Notes under the pieces: model-generated | Seen by the model: only the letters and a program-made list of their open reading frames with translations | The model's database searches: none | Told to the model about the DNA's origin: nothing | Program-made: the position numbers and the translations under genes | Source of the DNA: Subdoligranulum variabile | GTDB lineage: Bacteria > Bacillota > Clostridia > Oscillospirales > Ruminococcaceae | Direction: 5' to 3' | DNA length: 64,000 bases | Assembly: GCF_025152575.1 (NCBI RefSeq) | Contig: NZ_CP102293.1 | Span: 3,038,001-3,102,000, forward strand | Shown: one piece after another, positions 17,118 through 26,136 of the stretch | How positions within the stretch are numbered: the stretch's first letter is position 1 | How the letters are laid out: each line of letters opens with the position of its first letter

Positions 17118-17904
17118 AATCAAAAATGTTTACAAGACCTTCAACGCCGGTACGGTCAATGAAAAGGTGGCCCTGAATGGTTTGGATCTCAAGCTGGAAG
17201 ACGGCGATTTTGTGACGGTAATTGGCGGCAACGGTGCCGGTAAATCCACAATGCTGAATGCGGTGGCTGGTGTGTGGCCTATCGATATGGGAAAGATCAT
17301 TATTGACGGAAAAGATGTAACACGACTGTCAGAGCATCAGCGTGCCAAATACATTGGGCGTGTATTCCAGGATCCCATGATGGGAACGGCTGCAACAATG
17401 GGGATTGACGAGAATCTGGCACTGGCGGCGCGGCGAGGTATGGCTCGTACGCTTCGCACCGGGATCACCAAAAAAGAGCACGAAGAGTATTACAAGCTGC
17501 TGCAGACGCTGGAATTGGGCCTGGAAGATCGCATGACCAGTAAAGTGGGGCTGCTCTCCGGTGGTCAGAGACAAGCCGTTACCCTCTTGATGGCAACGTT
17601 GAAAAAACCGCGTTTGCTGCTGCTGGATGAGCATACGGCGGCGTTGGACCCCAAGACGGCAGCTAAAGTATTGGCGCTGTCGGATAAGATTGTGCACGAG
17701 AATCATCTGACGACTTTAATGATTACTCATAACATGAAAGATGCAATCCGTTACGGAAATCGTCTGATTATGATGTACGAAGGCCGTGTGATTTATGATG
17801 TCCGTGGAGCGGAAAAGGCGAACCTGCAGGTGGGTGATCTTCTTAAGCGTTTTGAACAGGTCAGCGACGGAGATTTTGCAAACGATCGGATGCTTTTGTC
17901 ATAA
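17110..17904 (+). CDS. ABC transporter ATP-binding protein (TrpZ-like)
   Basis: This 264-residue ATPase energises the importer. It has Walker A GGNGAGKST at about 38–46, Q-loop VFQDPMMGT, signature LSGGQRQA and Walker B LLLLDEHTAALDP, followed by the switch His in MITHNM. The Asp-Glu-His-Thr form of Walker B (not DEPT) is typical of the ATPases in this ABC_sub_bind system, which supports grouping the three genes. It overlaps the permease gene and is followed by a terminator. Confidence 0.94.
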   Translation: MLEIKNVYKTFNAGTVNEKVALNGLDLKLEDGDFVTVIGGNGAGKSTMLNAVAGVWPIDMGKIIIDGKDVTRLSEHQRAKYIGRVFQDPMMGTAATMGIDENLALAARRGMARTLRTGITKKEHEEYYKLLQTLELGLEDRMTSKVGLLSGGQRQAVTLLMATLKKPRLLLLDEHTAALDPKTAAKVLALSDKIVHENHLTTLMITHNMKDAIRYGNRLIMMYEGRVIYDVRGAEKANLQVGDLLKRFEQVSDGDFANDRMLLS

Positions 17905-17914
17905 TGCCTTTTGG

Positions 17915-17949
17915 GGAGGGCCGGCTGGGATAGCCGCCCCTCCTTTTTT
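17915..17949 (+). terminator. Intrinsic terminator after the ABC importer operon
   Basis: Stem GGAGGGCCGGCT (17915–17926) with AGCCGCCCCTCC (17932–17943), one internal mismatch, then six T (17944–17949). Confidence 0.9.
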
Positions 17950-17959
17950 GTAAAAAAAT

Positions 17960-18017
17960 TGTAACACGTTACATTTTTGGGAAAGGTGTGTTCAAAACAA
18001 AGAATTTATGATATAAT
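17960..18017 (+). promoter_or_regulatory. Putative operator dyad and promoter upstream of the SGNH-like gene
   Basis: TGTAAC-AC-GTTACA (17960–17973) is a 6-bp dyad resembling LacI-family or cre-type operators, except that the central CG is displaced by one base. A TATAAT at 18012–18017 with a weak TGTTCA (17989–17994) at 17 bases forms a likely promoter just downstream. Confidence 0.45.
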
Positions 18018-18089
18018 GACTTTGTTTATACTAGGCAGGGTATGGCTCTGCATGTCCTGTATTACCATCCAAGGAGGTCACGGTTACCG

Positions 18090-19766
18090 ATGAGCCGTAA
18101 ACAGTCCCGTACCGCGTCCAGTCTCAGTCCGATTCAACGCAAAGCGTGTATCGTGCTGGCTTTGTGTGTGCTGGCAGTGGTTGTCAGTTTTGTGGTGGCA
18201 TGGGTTCTGCCCCAAAGTTTACATTTGTTTGGCGAGAATGACGCTTATGATCCGGATCTCTATCCGCTGGATACCAGTTTGGAAGCCATTCTGAAAGATA
18301 ATTCTGCGGATGATTCCTATATTACTTCCAGCCTGTTTGTGGGGGACCGTACGGCTATGGCGCTGCAGAAAGACGGCCGTATTACTCTGGATCAGTATGC
18401 AGGTAAGGATGACCTGAAAATATCCAATTTCCTCAAGGAAAGCTGTGTGGCGTTTGAGGAAGATGCCAACACCTATACGATTCCCCAGGCAATTGCCAAG
18501 ATGAAAGCGCGCCGTGTGTACGTGATGATTGGCAGCAATGATGTGGACGGTTCTGTGACGGTTGATGAATTCATGAACGATTACAAGCAAGCGCTGCAGA
18601 ACATCAAAAATTCTTATTCTTACGCCGATCTGATTGCTTGTGCAATTCCGCCGGTTGCGCAGGAGAGTGACAAGGCGGCCGAAACCCAGACGTATATCGA
18701 TCAGTTTAATCAGTCTATTGCAGCCGCTTGCGATGAGTTGGGATACAAATATCTTAATCTCGCGGAAGTGCTCAAAAATGATAAAGGGTATGCCGAGGAA
18801 AACTATGTGGATGCCTCTGCAGGAACTCTAAACGCTGCTGGTGCCAGCGCAGTACTGGAGTATGTGAAATCCCATGCATATCAGACTGATGACACCCGAC
18901 CGGATACCAATGATATCCCCAAACGTGCGGCCCAGGTTTCGGGGAGCAGTAGCAGCGCCTCGCCTACGCCTTCTGCTACGCCAGCCAAATTCACTGCCAA
19001 TTATGCGGTAGAAGATTCGGCCAAGGGAACCTTGACCGGAAACGGTCAGAGCGGCGTTACCAGCCTGGAAATTCAGGCTGAGTCGGGGGCACAGGTCAGC
19101 GTTACGGCAGTTGCGGCCGAAGGATATACCTTCTACAAATGGAGCGATGGCGTAACGGATGCCACGCGCTATGACGTTATGAAGAAAGATATCTCCGTTA
19201 CGGCAATGTTCAATGACGCTCGCGTAGAGCTTACGTTGGATCGTGGAGACACGACCATCAAGAAGGGTGAGAGCCTGTCCGTTACGGCTACGGTCAAGCT
19301 GGGCGGCAAGAGTTATGACAACAGCAATGTCCAGTGGTCTGTCAATGACGAATTGCAGCAGAACGGCGGCACTTTCACCTTCACACCGAGTGATGCTGGC
19401 AGCTATGTGGTACGTGCGGGCATTGAAATCAACGGGACATTCTCCACAGCGCAGATTACTGTGACGGTGCAGTCGGATCCAACGGCAATCAGCATCAGCG
19501 GAACCAGCACCATTACGGCGGGCGGCAGTACAACGTTGAACGCCAATGTACAGAACAAGCAGGGAGATGTGTCCTGGAGCTGTGACGAAACTTCCTGGAA
19601 AGCAACTGGTGACCAGGTGACGTTTACTGCTAATCAGGAAGGAACCTATCATATCCGTGCTGCCAATAATGGCGCAGAAGCAGTTTTTGAGCTTCGCGTT
19701 TCGGCTGCTCCTACGCCGACACCTACGCCGGCACCTAGTCCTTCATCGGAGTCGACGGCACAATGA
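18090..19766 (+). CDS. Secreted SGNH-fold protein with degenerate active site and Ig-like/InlB-type repeats
   Basis: A 558-residue membrane-anchored surface protein. A hydrophobic anchor at about 20–41 is followed by an SGNH/GDSL-like domain (about 75–265). Its block I reads FVGDRTA, so the usual nucleophile Ser is Arg 87; block III keeps GSND (148–151); block V reads VDASAGTLNAAG, where a DxxH histidine is expected but absent. Hydrolase activity is therefore unlikely. C-terminal to it lie a Ser/Pro linker, an InlB B-repeat-like module (GYTFYKWSDGVTDATRYD), two Ig-like stretches (about 385–540) and a Pro/Thr tail without LPXTG. The start at 18090 follows AAGGAGGT. Monocistronic. A carbohydrate- or wall-binding role is an inference. 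Confidence 0.75.
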   Translation: MSRKQSRTASSLSPIQRKACIVLALCVLAVVVSFVVAWVLPQSLHLFGENDAYDPDLYPLDTSLEAILKDNSADDSYITSSLFVGDRTAMALQKDGRITLDQYAGKDDLKISNFLKESCVAFEEDANTYTIPQAIAKMKARRVYVMIGSNDVDGSVTVDEFMNDYKQALQNIKNSYSYADLIACAIPPVAQESDKAAETQTYIDQFNQSIAAACDELGYKYLNLAEVLKNDKGYAEENYVDASAGTLNAAGASAVLEYVKSHAYQTDDTRPDTNDIPKRAAQVSGSSSSASPTPSATPAKFTANYAVEDSAKGTLTGNGQSGVTSLEIQAESGAQVSVTAVAAEGYTFYKWSDGVTDATRYDVMKKDISVTAMFNDARVELTLDRGDTTIKKGESLSVTATVKLGGKSYDNSNVQWSVNDELQQNGGTFTFTPSDAGSYVVRAGIEINGTFSTAQITVTVQSDPTAISISGTSTITAGGSTTLNANVQNKQGDVSWSCDETSWKATGDQVTFTANQEGTYHIRAANNGAEAVFELRVSAAPTPTPTPAPSPSSESTAQ

Positions 19767-19838
19767 GAGAATAAACGGGAAATACCCGTTCTGCTGGTCT
19801 TCCGAAAAACTTATATCGGAGCAAGAGGAAAAAGTAAC

Positions 19839-20588
19839 ATGGCAATTTATACGTGCGTCCTGTTGGACGTAGATAACACACTCTTAGATTTTGATGCCGC
19901 AGAGCGTCAGGCTTTGACAGATATGTTGGCAGAATATGAGTTGCCGCATGATGGGCAGGCGTATGATGTTTACCACAAAGTAAACCGGGAACTGTGGGAC
20001 GCCCTTGCCAAGGGAAAACTCAATAAAGCAAAATTGTTTCAGACGCGGTTTCAGCGCTTTATGCAGGCAATGGAATTACCGGATAACGGAAAATGCCACG
20101 CGATGAATGATCGCTACGAAGAACTGTTGGCAACACATGCAGATTTGATTCCTGGCGCGTTGAATGCACTGGAAGAACTGGGCGAAGTGGCGACGCTGGC
20201 GACTGTTTCCAACGGGGCACTGGCTGTGCAGCAAGCACGCATCCGCGATTCCGGTGTGGAGCGGTATATGGACGGGATTTATATCTCCGAGAAAGTCGGG
20301 GCGGCAAAGCCGTCTGCCAAGTTGTTTGAGCATGTGTTGAAAGACCTTGGTATCAGTAATCGAAGCCGCGTGCTGATGGTGGGGGATGACCTGCTGGCGG
20401 ATATCAAAGGCGGTCAGAATGCGGGATTGGATACCTGCTGGGTTAACTTCAAGAATGAGGAAAATACGACGGACATCCATCCGAAGTACGAGGTCCACTC
20501 TTATGAGGAACTTTACAAAATTGTGATGGAGCCAGAGGAACTGGAAAACATCGGTGTACGTAACCGCCGTCACAGCAACGAAGCCTGA
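19839..20588 (+). CDS. yjjG: YjjG-type HAD hydrolase (noncanonical pyrimidine nucleotidase)
   Basis: A 249-residue HAD phosphatase of the YjjG/YfnB family, which dephosphorylates nucleoside monophosphates including noncanonical pyrimidines. Motif I is LLDVDNTLLDFD, with the family's long helical cap (RELWDALAKGKLNKAKLFQTRF, located at about residues 50–70), motif II TVSNGA, motif III K in GAAKPSAKLF, and motif IV MVGDDLLADIKGGQNAG. The family usually has about 225–240 residues; the extra C-terminus here (EELENIGVRNRRHSNEA) is basic and unremarkable. RBS AGAGGA. A hairpin downstream may end the transcript. Confidence 0.85.
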   Translation: MAIYTCVLLDVDNTLLDFDAAERQALTDMLAEYELPHDGQAYDVYHKVNRELWDALAKGKLNKAKLFQTRFQRFMQAMELPDNGKCHAMNDRYEELLATHADLIPGALNALEELGEVATLATVSNGALAVQQARIRDSGVERYMDGIYISEKVGAAKPSAKLFEHVLKDLGISNRSRVLMVGDDLLADIKGGQNAGLDTCWVNFKNEENTTDIHPKYEVHSYEELYKIVMEPEELENIGVRNRRHSNEA

Positions 20589-20617
20589 GCGGCCGGATTG
20601 AGCGGCTCCAGGTAATG

Positions 20618-20653
20618 TGCCGCTGCTTTGTAATGAAGGCAGCGGCATCTTTT
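20618..20653 (+). terminator. Probable terminator after the YjjG-like gene
   Basis: TGCCGCTGC (20618–20626) pairs with GCAGCGGCA (20639–20647), followed by TCTTTT. The loop is 12 bases and the T-tract short, so efficiency is uncertain. Confidence 0.6.
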
Positions 20654-20680
20654 AAGAAAAGGGGAACGGGAAAGAACGGT

Positions 20681-22570
20681 ATGCTGCTGGAACTGCAAGA
20701 TTTGGGAAAAAGTTTTGGCGAACGTGAAGTGCTGGAGCATGTCACCGCGAGTGTAGAGCGCGGTGACAGAATCGGGATCATCGGTGCCAATGGTACAGGA
20801 AAGACAACGTTATTGCGAATTCTGTATGGCGAAAGTCTGCCGGACACAGGAACCGCGGCATTCGGCAATGGTGTCACCTGCGGATATCTGGAACAGAATG
20901 CGCATCTGGATCCGTCGCTTGATGTCTATGGAACGATGCGGTTGGCCTTTACGCCGGCGCTGGAAGCCATGCAGAAATTGGACACATTGCAGAAAGAATT
21001 GGCGCAGGAGCCGGAAAACACCCTCATCCAGGAAGAAATCAATCACTGTAATGCAGTGATTGACGCGATGGATGCATACCAGATGGACATCCAGATCAAG
21101 AAGGTGCTCAATGGAATGGGATTTCCTGCCGATACATGGCAGAAACCGGCTGGTGTACTCTCCGGAGGGGAGCAGACCCGCCTGCGTCTGGCAAGACTCT
21201 TACTGGAACGACCGGATCTTCTGATTCTGGATGAACCGACCAACCATTTGGATATTGAGACGATGGATTGGCTGGAAGAATATCTCAAAAGCTACCGTGG
21301 TGCGGTTCTGGTGGTTAGCCATGACCGGTATTTTCTGGATGCTGTCTGTACGCGCATCTGGGAATTGCGGGGGAAAACAATCCAGACCTACCGGGGCAAC
21401 TATTCCGCCTATTTGCCGCAACGTCAGGCGGCGGATGAGCGACAGCAAAAGATGCATGACGCGGCAGTGGAAAAGGCGGCTAAGCTGCAGGAGTATATTG
21501 ACCGAAATCTGGTGCGTGCATCTACGACCAAGATGGCGCAGAGCCGTCGTAAGCAGTTAGAAAAACTGGATATTGTAGAGGCTCCCACTGCAGAAGCATG
21601 GGAACTGAATTTTCGGTTTGAATATGACATTGAACCCTATGATGAATTGGTTATCATGAAGAATCTGACCGTTCGGATGGGGGAACGCACACTGATTGAC
21701 GGGCTGGACTATACGGTGCATCGAGGGGATAAGTTGATCATTGCCGGACCGAACGGAACTGGCAAATCCACTTTGCTGCAGGTTCTGGATGGAAAACGCC
21801 GTCCTTCCGGAGGAATGGTTCGTTTGGGAAGCGGTGCCAAGCCGGGAATCTTCACGCAGCAGCAGGCGCGCCGCGCCGGCAGGGTGATTGATGCGATATG
21901 GAATCAATATCCCCGTTTTACTGAGTTGGAAGTTCGCAGCCATCTGGCACGGTTCGGTTATCGCGGCGAAGAAGTCTTTAAAGATTGTGCGCAGCTATCG
22001 GGTGGGGAACTGGCCCGTCTGCGCTTTGCGGAGCTGGCGCTGGAACGGCCCAACCTTATGTTCTTGGATGAACCGACCAACCATCTGGACATTTATATGC
22101 GGGAAAGCCTGACGCAGGCACTGTCGGCTTATACAGGAACTTTATTGCTCGTGACCCATGACCGGTATTTGATGCAGACGCTGGGGTGTCCGATCCTGTA
22201 TCTGGAAAACGGAAAGGAGACTTTTTACCGCGACTTTGCGGCGTTCAAAAGTCGGGACACGGCCTCTTTTGCACAAAAAGAAAAGTCGGAGGAGCCGATC
22301 AAGAGGCAGGCTTACGGCAAAGAGCAGCGCAAGCGCCGTGCAGAAGTTCGTGCTCGCTTAAAGGCTGTGGAGACAGAAATCGAAGAACTGGGTGCCCATA
22401 TTGTGGAACTGGAGAATGAGATCAATGATCCACAGGTGCTACGGGATCACCTGCTGCTGCGGGATAAATGCGATGAACTGGATGATACGCGTTTCCATCA
22501 GCAGGAGCTCTACGAGGAATGGGAAAAGCTGGCGGAAGAACAGGAAAAGTTTGAGGCAGACGCAGAGTAA
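20681..22570 (+). CDS. ABC-F family ATP-binding protein
   Basis: A soluble 629-residue protein with two ABC ATPase cassettes and no membrane domain, the ABC-F class that acts on ribosomes (translation factors, some antibiotic-resistance proteins). Cassette 1: Walker A GANGTGKTT near 36, LSGGEQTRLRLA, LLILDEPTNHLDIET. Cassette 2: GPNGTGKST near 360, LSGGELARLRFA, LMFLDEPTNHLDIY. The inter-cassette linker has RASTTKMAQSRRKQLEKLD, and a C-terminal coiled coil runs from about 555. This layout resembles B. subtilis YdiF/Uup-like housekeeping members more than known resistance proteins. I chose ATG 20681 because the frame upstream runs through a hairpin and is not conserved in character. Confidence 0.9.
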   Translation: MLLELQDLGKSFGEREVLEHVTASVERGDRIGIIGANGTGKTTLLRILYGESLPDTGTAAFGNGVTCGYLEQNAHLDPSLDVYGTMRLAFTPALEAMQKLDTLQKELAQEPENTLIQEEINHCNAVIDAMDAYQMDIQIKKVLNGMGFPADTWQKPAGVLSGGEQTRLRLARLLLERPDLLILDEPTNHLDIETMDWLEEYLKSYRGAVLVVSHDRYFLDAVCTRIWELRGKTIQTYRGNYSAYLPQRQAADERQQKMHDAAVEKAAKLQEYIDRNLVRASTTKMAQSRRKQLEKLDIVEAPTAEAWELNFRFEYDIEPYDELVIMKNLTVRMGERTLIDGLDYTVHRGDKLIIAGPNGTGKSTLLQVLDGKRRPSGGMVRLGSGAKPGIFTQQQARRAGRVIDAIWNQYPRFTELEVRSHLARFGYRGEEVFKDCAQLSGGELARLRFAELALERPNLMFLDEPTNHLDIYMRESLTQALSAYTGTLLLVTHDRYLMQTLGCPILYLENGKETFYRDFAAFKSRDTASFAQKEKSEEPIKRQAYGKEQRKRRAEVRARLKAVETEIEELGAHIVELENEINDPQVLRDHLLLRDKCDELDDTRFHQQELYEEWEKLAEEQEKFEADAE

Positions 22571-22590
22571 GGCGGTTACCGTTCTGTAAC

Positions 22591-22618
22591 TTGTATTCTG
22601 ACGAAAACGCGCTATACT
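22591..22618 (+). promoter_or_regulatory. Promoter of the glycan operon
   Basis: TTGTAT (22591–22596) and TATACT (22613–22618) with 16-base spacing, 81 bases before the first glycan gene. No terminator separates it from the ABC-F gene, so read-through from upstream is also possible. Confidence 0.6.
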
Positions 22619-22698
22619 AATTTCTGTATATAGAAAAAGTAAAATGGTATGTGTGAAAAAATCCATGTACCGTGCAGAAACGAAGCGGGGAGACCACT

Positions 22699-23469
22699 TT
22701 GCAGACAACCATTATTATTGCCACGCATAAGCCGTATTGGGTACCGGATGATCCAATGTATCTTCCGGTACAAATGGGGCATGCGATTCATCCGGCGATT
22801 GGCTATATCGGGGATGATACCGGTGAGAATATTTCGGAACGGAACGCAAATTTTTGTGAGCTGACAGGACTGTACTGGGCGGCACACAACATTGATTCCG
22901 ATTACATCGGCATTGTGCATTACCGCCGTTACTTTGGCAGCCGAAAAAAGAGCATCTTTGCTCCCAAAAAAGAACGTGTCATTGGCCATGAGGAACTGGG
23001 AACCATTCTGGCTACAACCAATGTGGTGTTGCCCAAAGAACGGCACTACTTTATTGAAACCAACTATACCCAGTATATCCATGCGCACCATAAACAGGAT
23101 CTGACCGTTACACGGTCAATCATTGAAAGAAAGTGCCCGGAATACCTGCCTGCATACGATCTGTATATGTCCAAAACGCACGGACATCATTTTAATATGT
23201 TCGTGATGAAGCGGGAACTTCTGTGCCACTATTGTACATGGCTGTTTGATATTCTGTTTGAGCTGGAGCGGGAGCTGGATATGACCGGATATTCCGACAA
23301 TGACAGGCGGGTGTTCGGATTCGTGAGTGAACGCTTGTTGGATGCCTGGCTTATGACCAACAACATCAGCTATGAAGAACTGGATCTTGTATATATGGAA
23401 CATCAGAATTGGCTGCATAAGGGCGGCGCGTTTTTGAAGCGCAAGTTCTTCCCGAACAATCATGAGTAA
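22699..23469 (+). CDS. DUF4422 glycosyltransferase-like protein
   Basis: A 256-residue cytoplasmic protein of the DUF4422 family, found in capsule and wall-polysaccharide clusters and thought to be a glycosyltransferase. Diagnostic features are the start TTIIIATHKPYWVP, the block FCELTGLYWAAHN and the near-invariant YIGIVHYRRYF. The likely start is TTG 22699, with GGGGAG (22687–22692) six bases upstream; there is no in-frame ATG before the conserved ATHK. It opens an eight-gene operon and overlaps the next gene by 8 bases. Donor and acceptor sugars are unknown. Confidence 0.88.
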   Translation: MQTTIIIATHKPYWVPDDPMYLPVQMGHAIHPAIGYIGDDTGENISERNANFCELTGLYWAAHNIDSDYIGIVHYRRYFGSRKKSIFAPKKERVIGHEELGTILATTNVVLPKERHYFIETNYTQYIHAHHKQDLTVTRSIIERKCPEYLPAYDLYMSKTHGHHFNMFVMKRELLCHYCTWLFDILFELERELDMTGYSDNDRRVFGFVSERLLDAWLMTNNISYEELDLVYMEHQNWLHKGGAFLKRKFFPNNHE

Positions 23470-24355
23470 GCCGTTACGTGTGGCCGCAGTGGTGGTCACC
23501 TATAACCGTCTGGCGCTTTTGCGGCAATGCCTCCAGGCGCTGACAAACCAGACGGTGACTTTGGCAGCCATCTGGGTCATTGACAACGCCAGTACCGATG
23601 GAACCGGAGAAGCGGTTCGGGCAATGCCACTTTCCCATCTGGTATATCGGAATACAGGGCGAAATTTGGGCGGTGCCGGCGGGTTCGCCTATGGGACCCG
23701 GGAGGCCGCGGCTGCAGGGTATGATGCTTTGTGGCTGATGGACGACGACACGATTCCGGAGAATGGTGCCTTGGAAATGCTGCTGCGGGCAGACGAAAAC
23801 CTGCAGGGAAATTACGGATGGCTTTCCAGTCGGGCGCTGGCACCGGATGGCAGCGATCAACCGATGAATCGTCAGCGCGTCACCCCCTATCGAGATATTG
23901 GGTCGTATGAGGGGGCCGAGATCCCTGCTGTGATGGCAAGTTTTGTTTCTCTTTTTCTTCCGACTGCATCCGTGCGGAAATACGGCCTTCCTATTGCGGA
24001 GTTTTTTATCTGGTCGGATGACTGGGAGTATACCCGCCGTATTTCCCGGAAAATGTCCTGCTATGTTGCTCCGGCAAGCCGTGTCATCCATGCAATGCAG
24101 AACCCTGGAACGGTGAATATTGCCACCGATGTGCCGGCACGCTGGGAACGGTATCATTATTTTTACCGTAACGATGTGGTCCTCTATCGCCGGGAAGGAC
24201 TTAGGGGGTGGCTGTGGCTGCTGGCAAAGGACATGTGGCATACGCTGCAGGTTCTGAGGGACTCGCGTGGCCACCGTTGGATGAGAATTCGTACAATCTG
24301 GAAAGGGTTTGCGGCGGGAGTACGGTTCGCTCCAGAGATCAAGTATTTGCGATGA
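23462..24355 (+). CDS. GT2 glycosyltransferase, galactofuranosyltransferase (GlfT)-like
   Basis: A 297-residue family 2 glycosyltransferase. The N-terminal VVTYNRLALLRQCL and DNASTDGT bind the nucleotide sugar. GRNLGGAGGFAYGTREA followed by LWLMDDDTIP (metal-binding DDD near residue 96) is the pattern of GlfT1/GlfT2-like and related rhamnosyl/galactofuranosyl enzymes. SDDWEYTRR near 182 would supply the catalytic base. A Galf or Rha linkage is therefore an informed guess. It is coupled by overlap to both neighbours (8 bases upstream, ATGA downstream). Confidence 0.85.
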   Translation: MSKPLRVAAVVVTYNRLALLRQCLQALTNQTVTLAAIWVIDNASTDGTGEAVRAMPLSHLVYRNTGRNLGGAGGFAYGTREAAAAGYDALWLMDDDTIPENGALEMLLRADENLQGNYGWLSSRALAPDGSDQPMNRQRVTPYRDIGSYEGAEIPAVMASFVSLFLPTASVRKYGLPIAEFFIWSDDWEYTRRISRKMSCYVAPASRVIHAMQNPGTVNIATDVPARWERYHYFYRNDVVLYRREGLRGWLWLLAKDMWHTLQVLRDSRGHRWMRIRTIWKGFAAGVRFAPEIKYLR

Positions 24356-26115
24356 AAAACATTACCGAAACCATAGTGCGTCTGGCGGCTTCGTATGAGG
24401 CTGTGGCTTTTGACGTCTTTGATACTCTTCTGAAGCGGGATGTGGGAAGCCCTACCGATCTTTTTTGGCTCCGTGGGGCGGAGTTCGCCAAAATGCGCAC
24501 AGAGGCAGAAGCGAAAGCGCGCTCATCCGAAAAGCGCGAAGTGACACTTGCTGACATTTATGCCCAACCGGAGCTTTCTGACTGGGAGCCCGCACAGGAG
24601 TGTGCAGAGGAACTGGCGGCATCGGTTGCCAATCGCCCGGTGCTGGAAGCTGTCCGCGCGTTACATGCACAAAGAAAACGAGTGTATTTTATCTCGGACA
24701 TGTATCTGCCGCAAGAACAGATTCATGCCATGCTTCTGCGTTGCGGATACGATATGTTGGATGGCGGTTTTGTGTCCAGTTCTTATGGGGTACAGAAGCG
24801 GAGTGGGGCCCTGTTTCACCGATTTCTCCGGGAGACAGGCCTCAAGGCCGGCCAGGTCCTTTTTGTGGGGGACAGCTGGCGAGCAGATGTGCTGGGGGCC
24901 GCCTTGGCGGGGATCCGTGCATGGCATCTGCCTGCACCGCAGCCTGTACAGGGGACGGTGGAAGCACAGGATTGTTTATCCGGAGCCCTCCGCGCGTTTG
25001 TGGAAAATCGTCTGTCGGGGGTTCCCTATGATGGGATAGCGCTTGGATTTTCGGTGCTGGGGCCGTTGCAGATTGCGTATTGCCGTTGGATTCATGCTCA
25101 GCGTCAGATACATAAAGCCGGGCGTATCTATTTCCTTGCACGGGATATGTATTTGACCCGTGCCGTCTATTCGCTTTTGTATCCGAAGGAAGAAACTTTT
25201 TATCTGGAAGTTTCCCGGCGAAGCCTTTGCCCTGCCCTTTTGACGCAACAAAAATACGATTTGGTGGCAGCGGCATTGCCTCGTCAGATGCTCAGCGTCA
25301 GACAGATTGCAGCGTATTGCGATGCAACCTGTCCGTCCGATTGTGCGGAGATACAGCTGAATCTGAAAGAACAGGGACAGGGCCGGATACAGGAACAGCT
25401 GCAGACAATATTGAAAACTTTGCAGCCATCCGATGGCAGCCGACAGATGTCAACCTATCTGGAAAGCATTGGCCTGCGGGATGGGGACATACTGGTTGAT
25501 ATTGGCAGCGGTGGCACCACGCAGATGCTTTTGGAATCGCTGTGTGGGATCCGTCTGTATGGATTGCAGCTTTCGGGGGATGAAAGGCTGTGTACCCGTT
25601 TCCCCGAAGAAAGGGCAAAGGTCTTTCTCAACCTGCCTTCCACGGCATTCCGCTTATATTGGGCAGGACAGCCGATTCTGGAACGGATGATTTCTCAGGA
25701 TGTGGGGCCGGCAATCGGGTACTTCCGGGAAAACGGGCAGATTACGGTTCACAGAGGAACACAGAAAAAGGAACCCGTCATTTCGCAGCTGCAGCAGGGA
25801 GCACTTGCCTTTGCCAGGGAATGGGAAACGAGTGTCCTGCAGGAATTGGATATTTCCGCGGCGCTTGCCATTGAGCCATTTTTAAAGCTAGTGGGAAGCC
25901 CGGAGAAAGATCAGTTGCTTCTGCTCGGAGATCTTTCCGTGGAAGACGGAGGAATCTATCCGCTGGCAGCCCCCAAAAAGATTTTGCATTATCTGCTGCA
26001 TCCCCGAGAACTGAAAAAGGATCTGCAGCTGGCACGGTGGAAAATTGGCTTTTTGGCGCGATTGTTACCGCTGCGGTTGCCATATGACCGTCTGTATCTG
26101 GCCATGAAAAAATAA
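24352..26115 (+). CDS. COG5610-type HAD hydrolase with a large C-terminal domain
   Basis: A 587-residue protein. Its first ~210 residues form a HAD domain: motif I VAFDVFDTLLKRD, motif II FISDMYLP, and motif IV LFVGDSWRADVLGAALAG. The rest (about 225–587) is an uncharacterised domain with GRIYFLARDMYLTRAVYSLL and DILVDIGSGGTTQMLL, the latter resembling a nucleotide- or SAM-binding loop. COG5610 proteins recur in surface-polysaccharide loci together with DUF4422 and RgpF proteins; their biochemical role is not known. I start it at ATG 24352, overlapping the GT2 stop (ATGA); the frame upstream is only the shadow of the GT2 gene. Confidence 0.8.
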   Translation: MKNITETIVRLAASYEAVAFDVFDTLLKRDVGSPTDLFWLRGAEFAKMRTEAEAKARSSEKREVTLADIYAQPELSDWEPAQECAEELAASVANRPVLEAVRALHAQRKRVYFISDMYLPQEQIHAMLLRCGYDMLDGGFVSSSYGVQKRSGALFHRFLRETGLKAGQVLFVGDSWRADVLGAALAGIRAWHLPAPQPVQGTVEAQDCLSGALRAFVENRLSGVPYDGIALGFSVLGPLQIAYCRWIHAQRQIHKAGRIYFLARDMYLTRAVYSLLYPKEETFYLEVSRRSLCPALLTQQKYDLVAAALPRQMLSVRQIAAYCDATCPSDCAEIQLNLKEQGQGRIQEQLQTILKTLQPSDGSRQMSTYLESIGLRDGDILVDIGSGGTTQMLLESLCGIRLYGLQLSGDERLCTRFPEERAKVFLNLPSTAFRLYWAGQPILERMISQDVGPAIGYFRENGQITVHRGTQKKEPVISQLQQGALAFAREWETSVLQELDISAALAIEPFLKLVGSPEKDQLLLLGDLSVEDGGIYPLAAPKKILHYLLHPRELKKDLQLARWKIGFLARLLPLRLPYDRLYLAMKK

Positions 26116-26136
26116 ACGGAAAGGAACGATCGCCGC

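Noticed and set aside
19774..19790. AACGGG-AAATA-CCCGTT hairpin after the SGNH-like gene as terminator
   Set aside because: Short stem and no T-tract; kept out as a terminator call.
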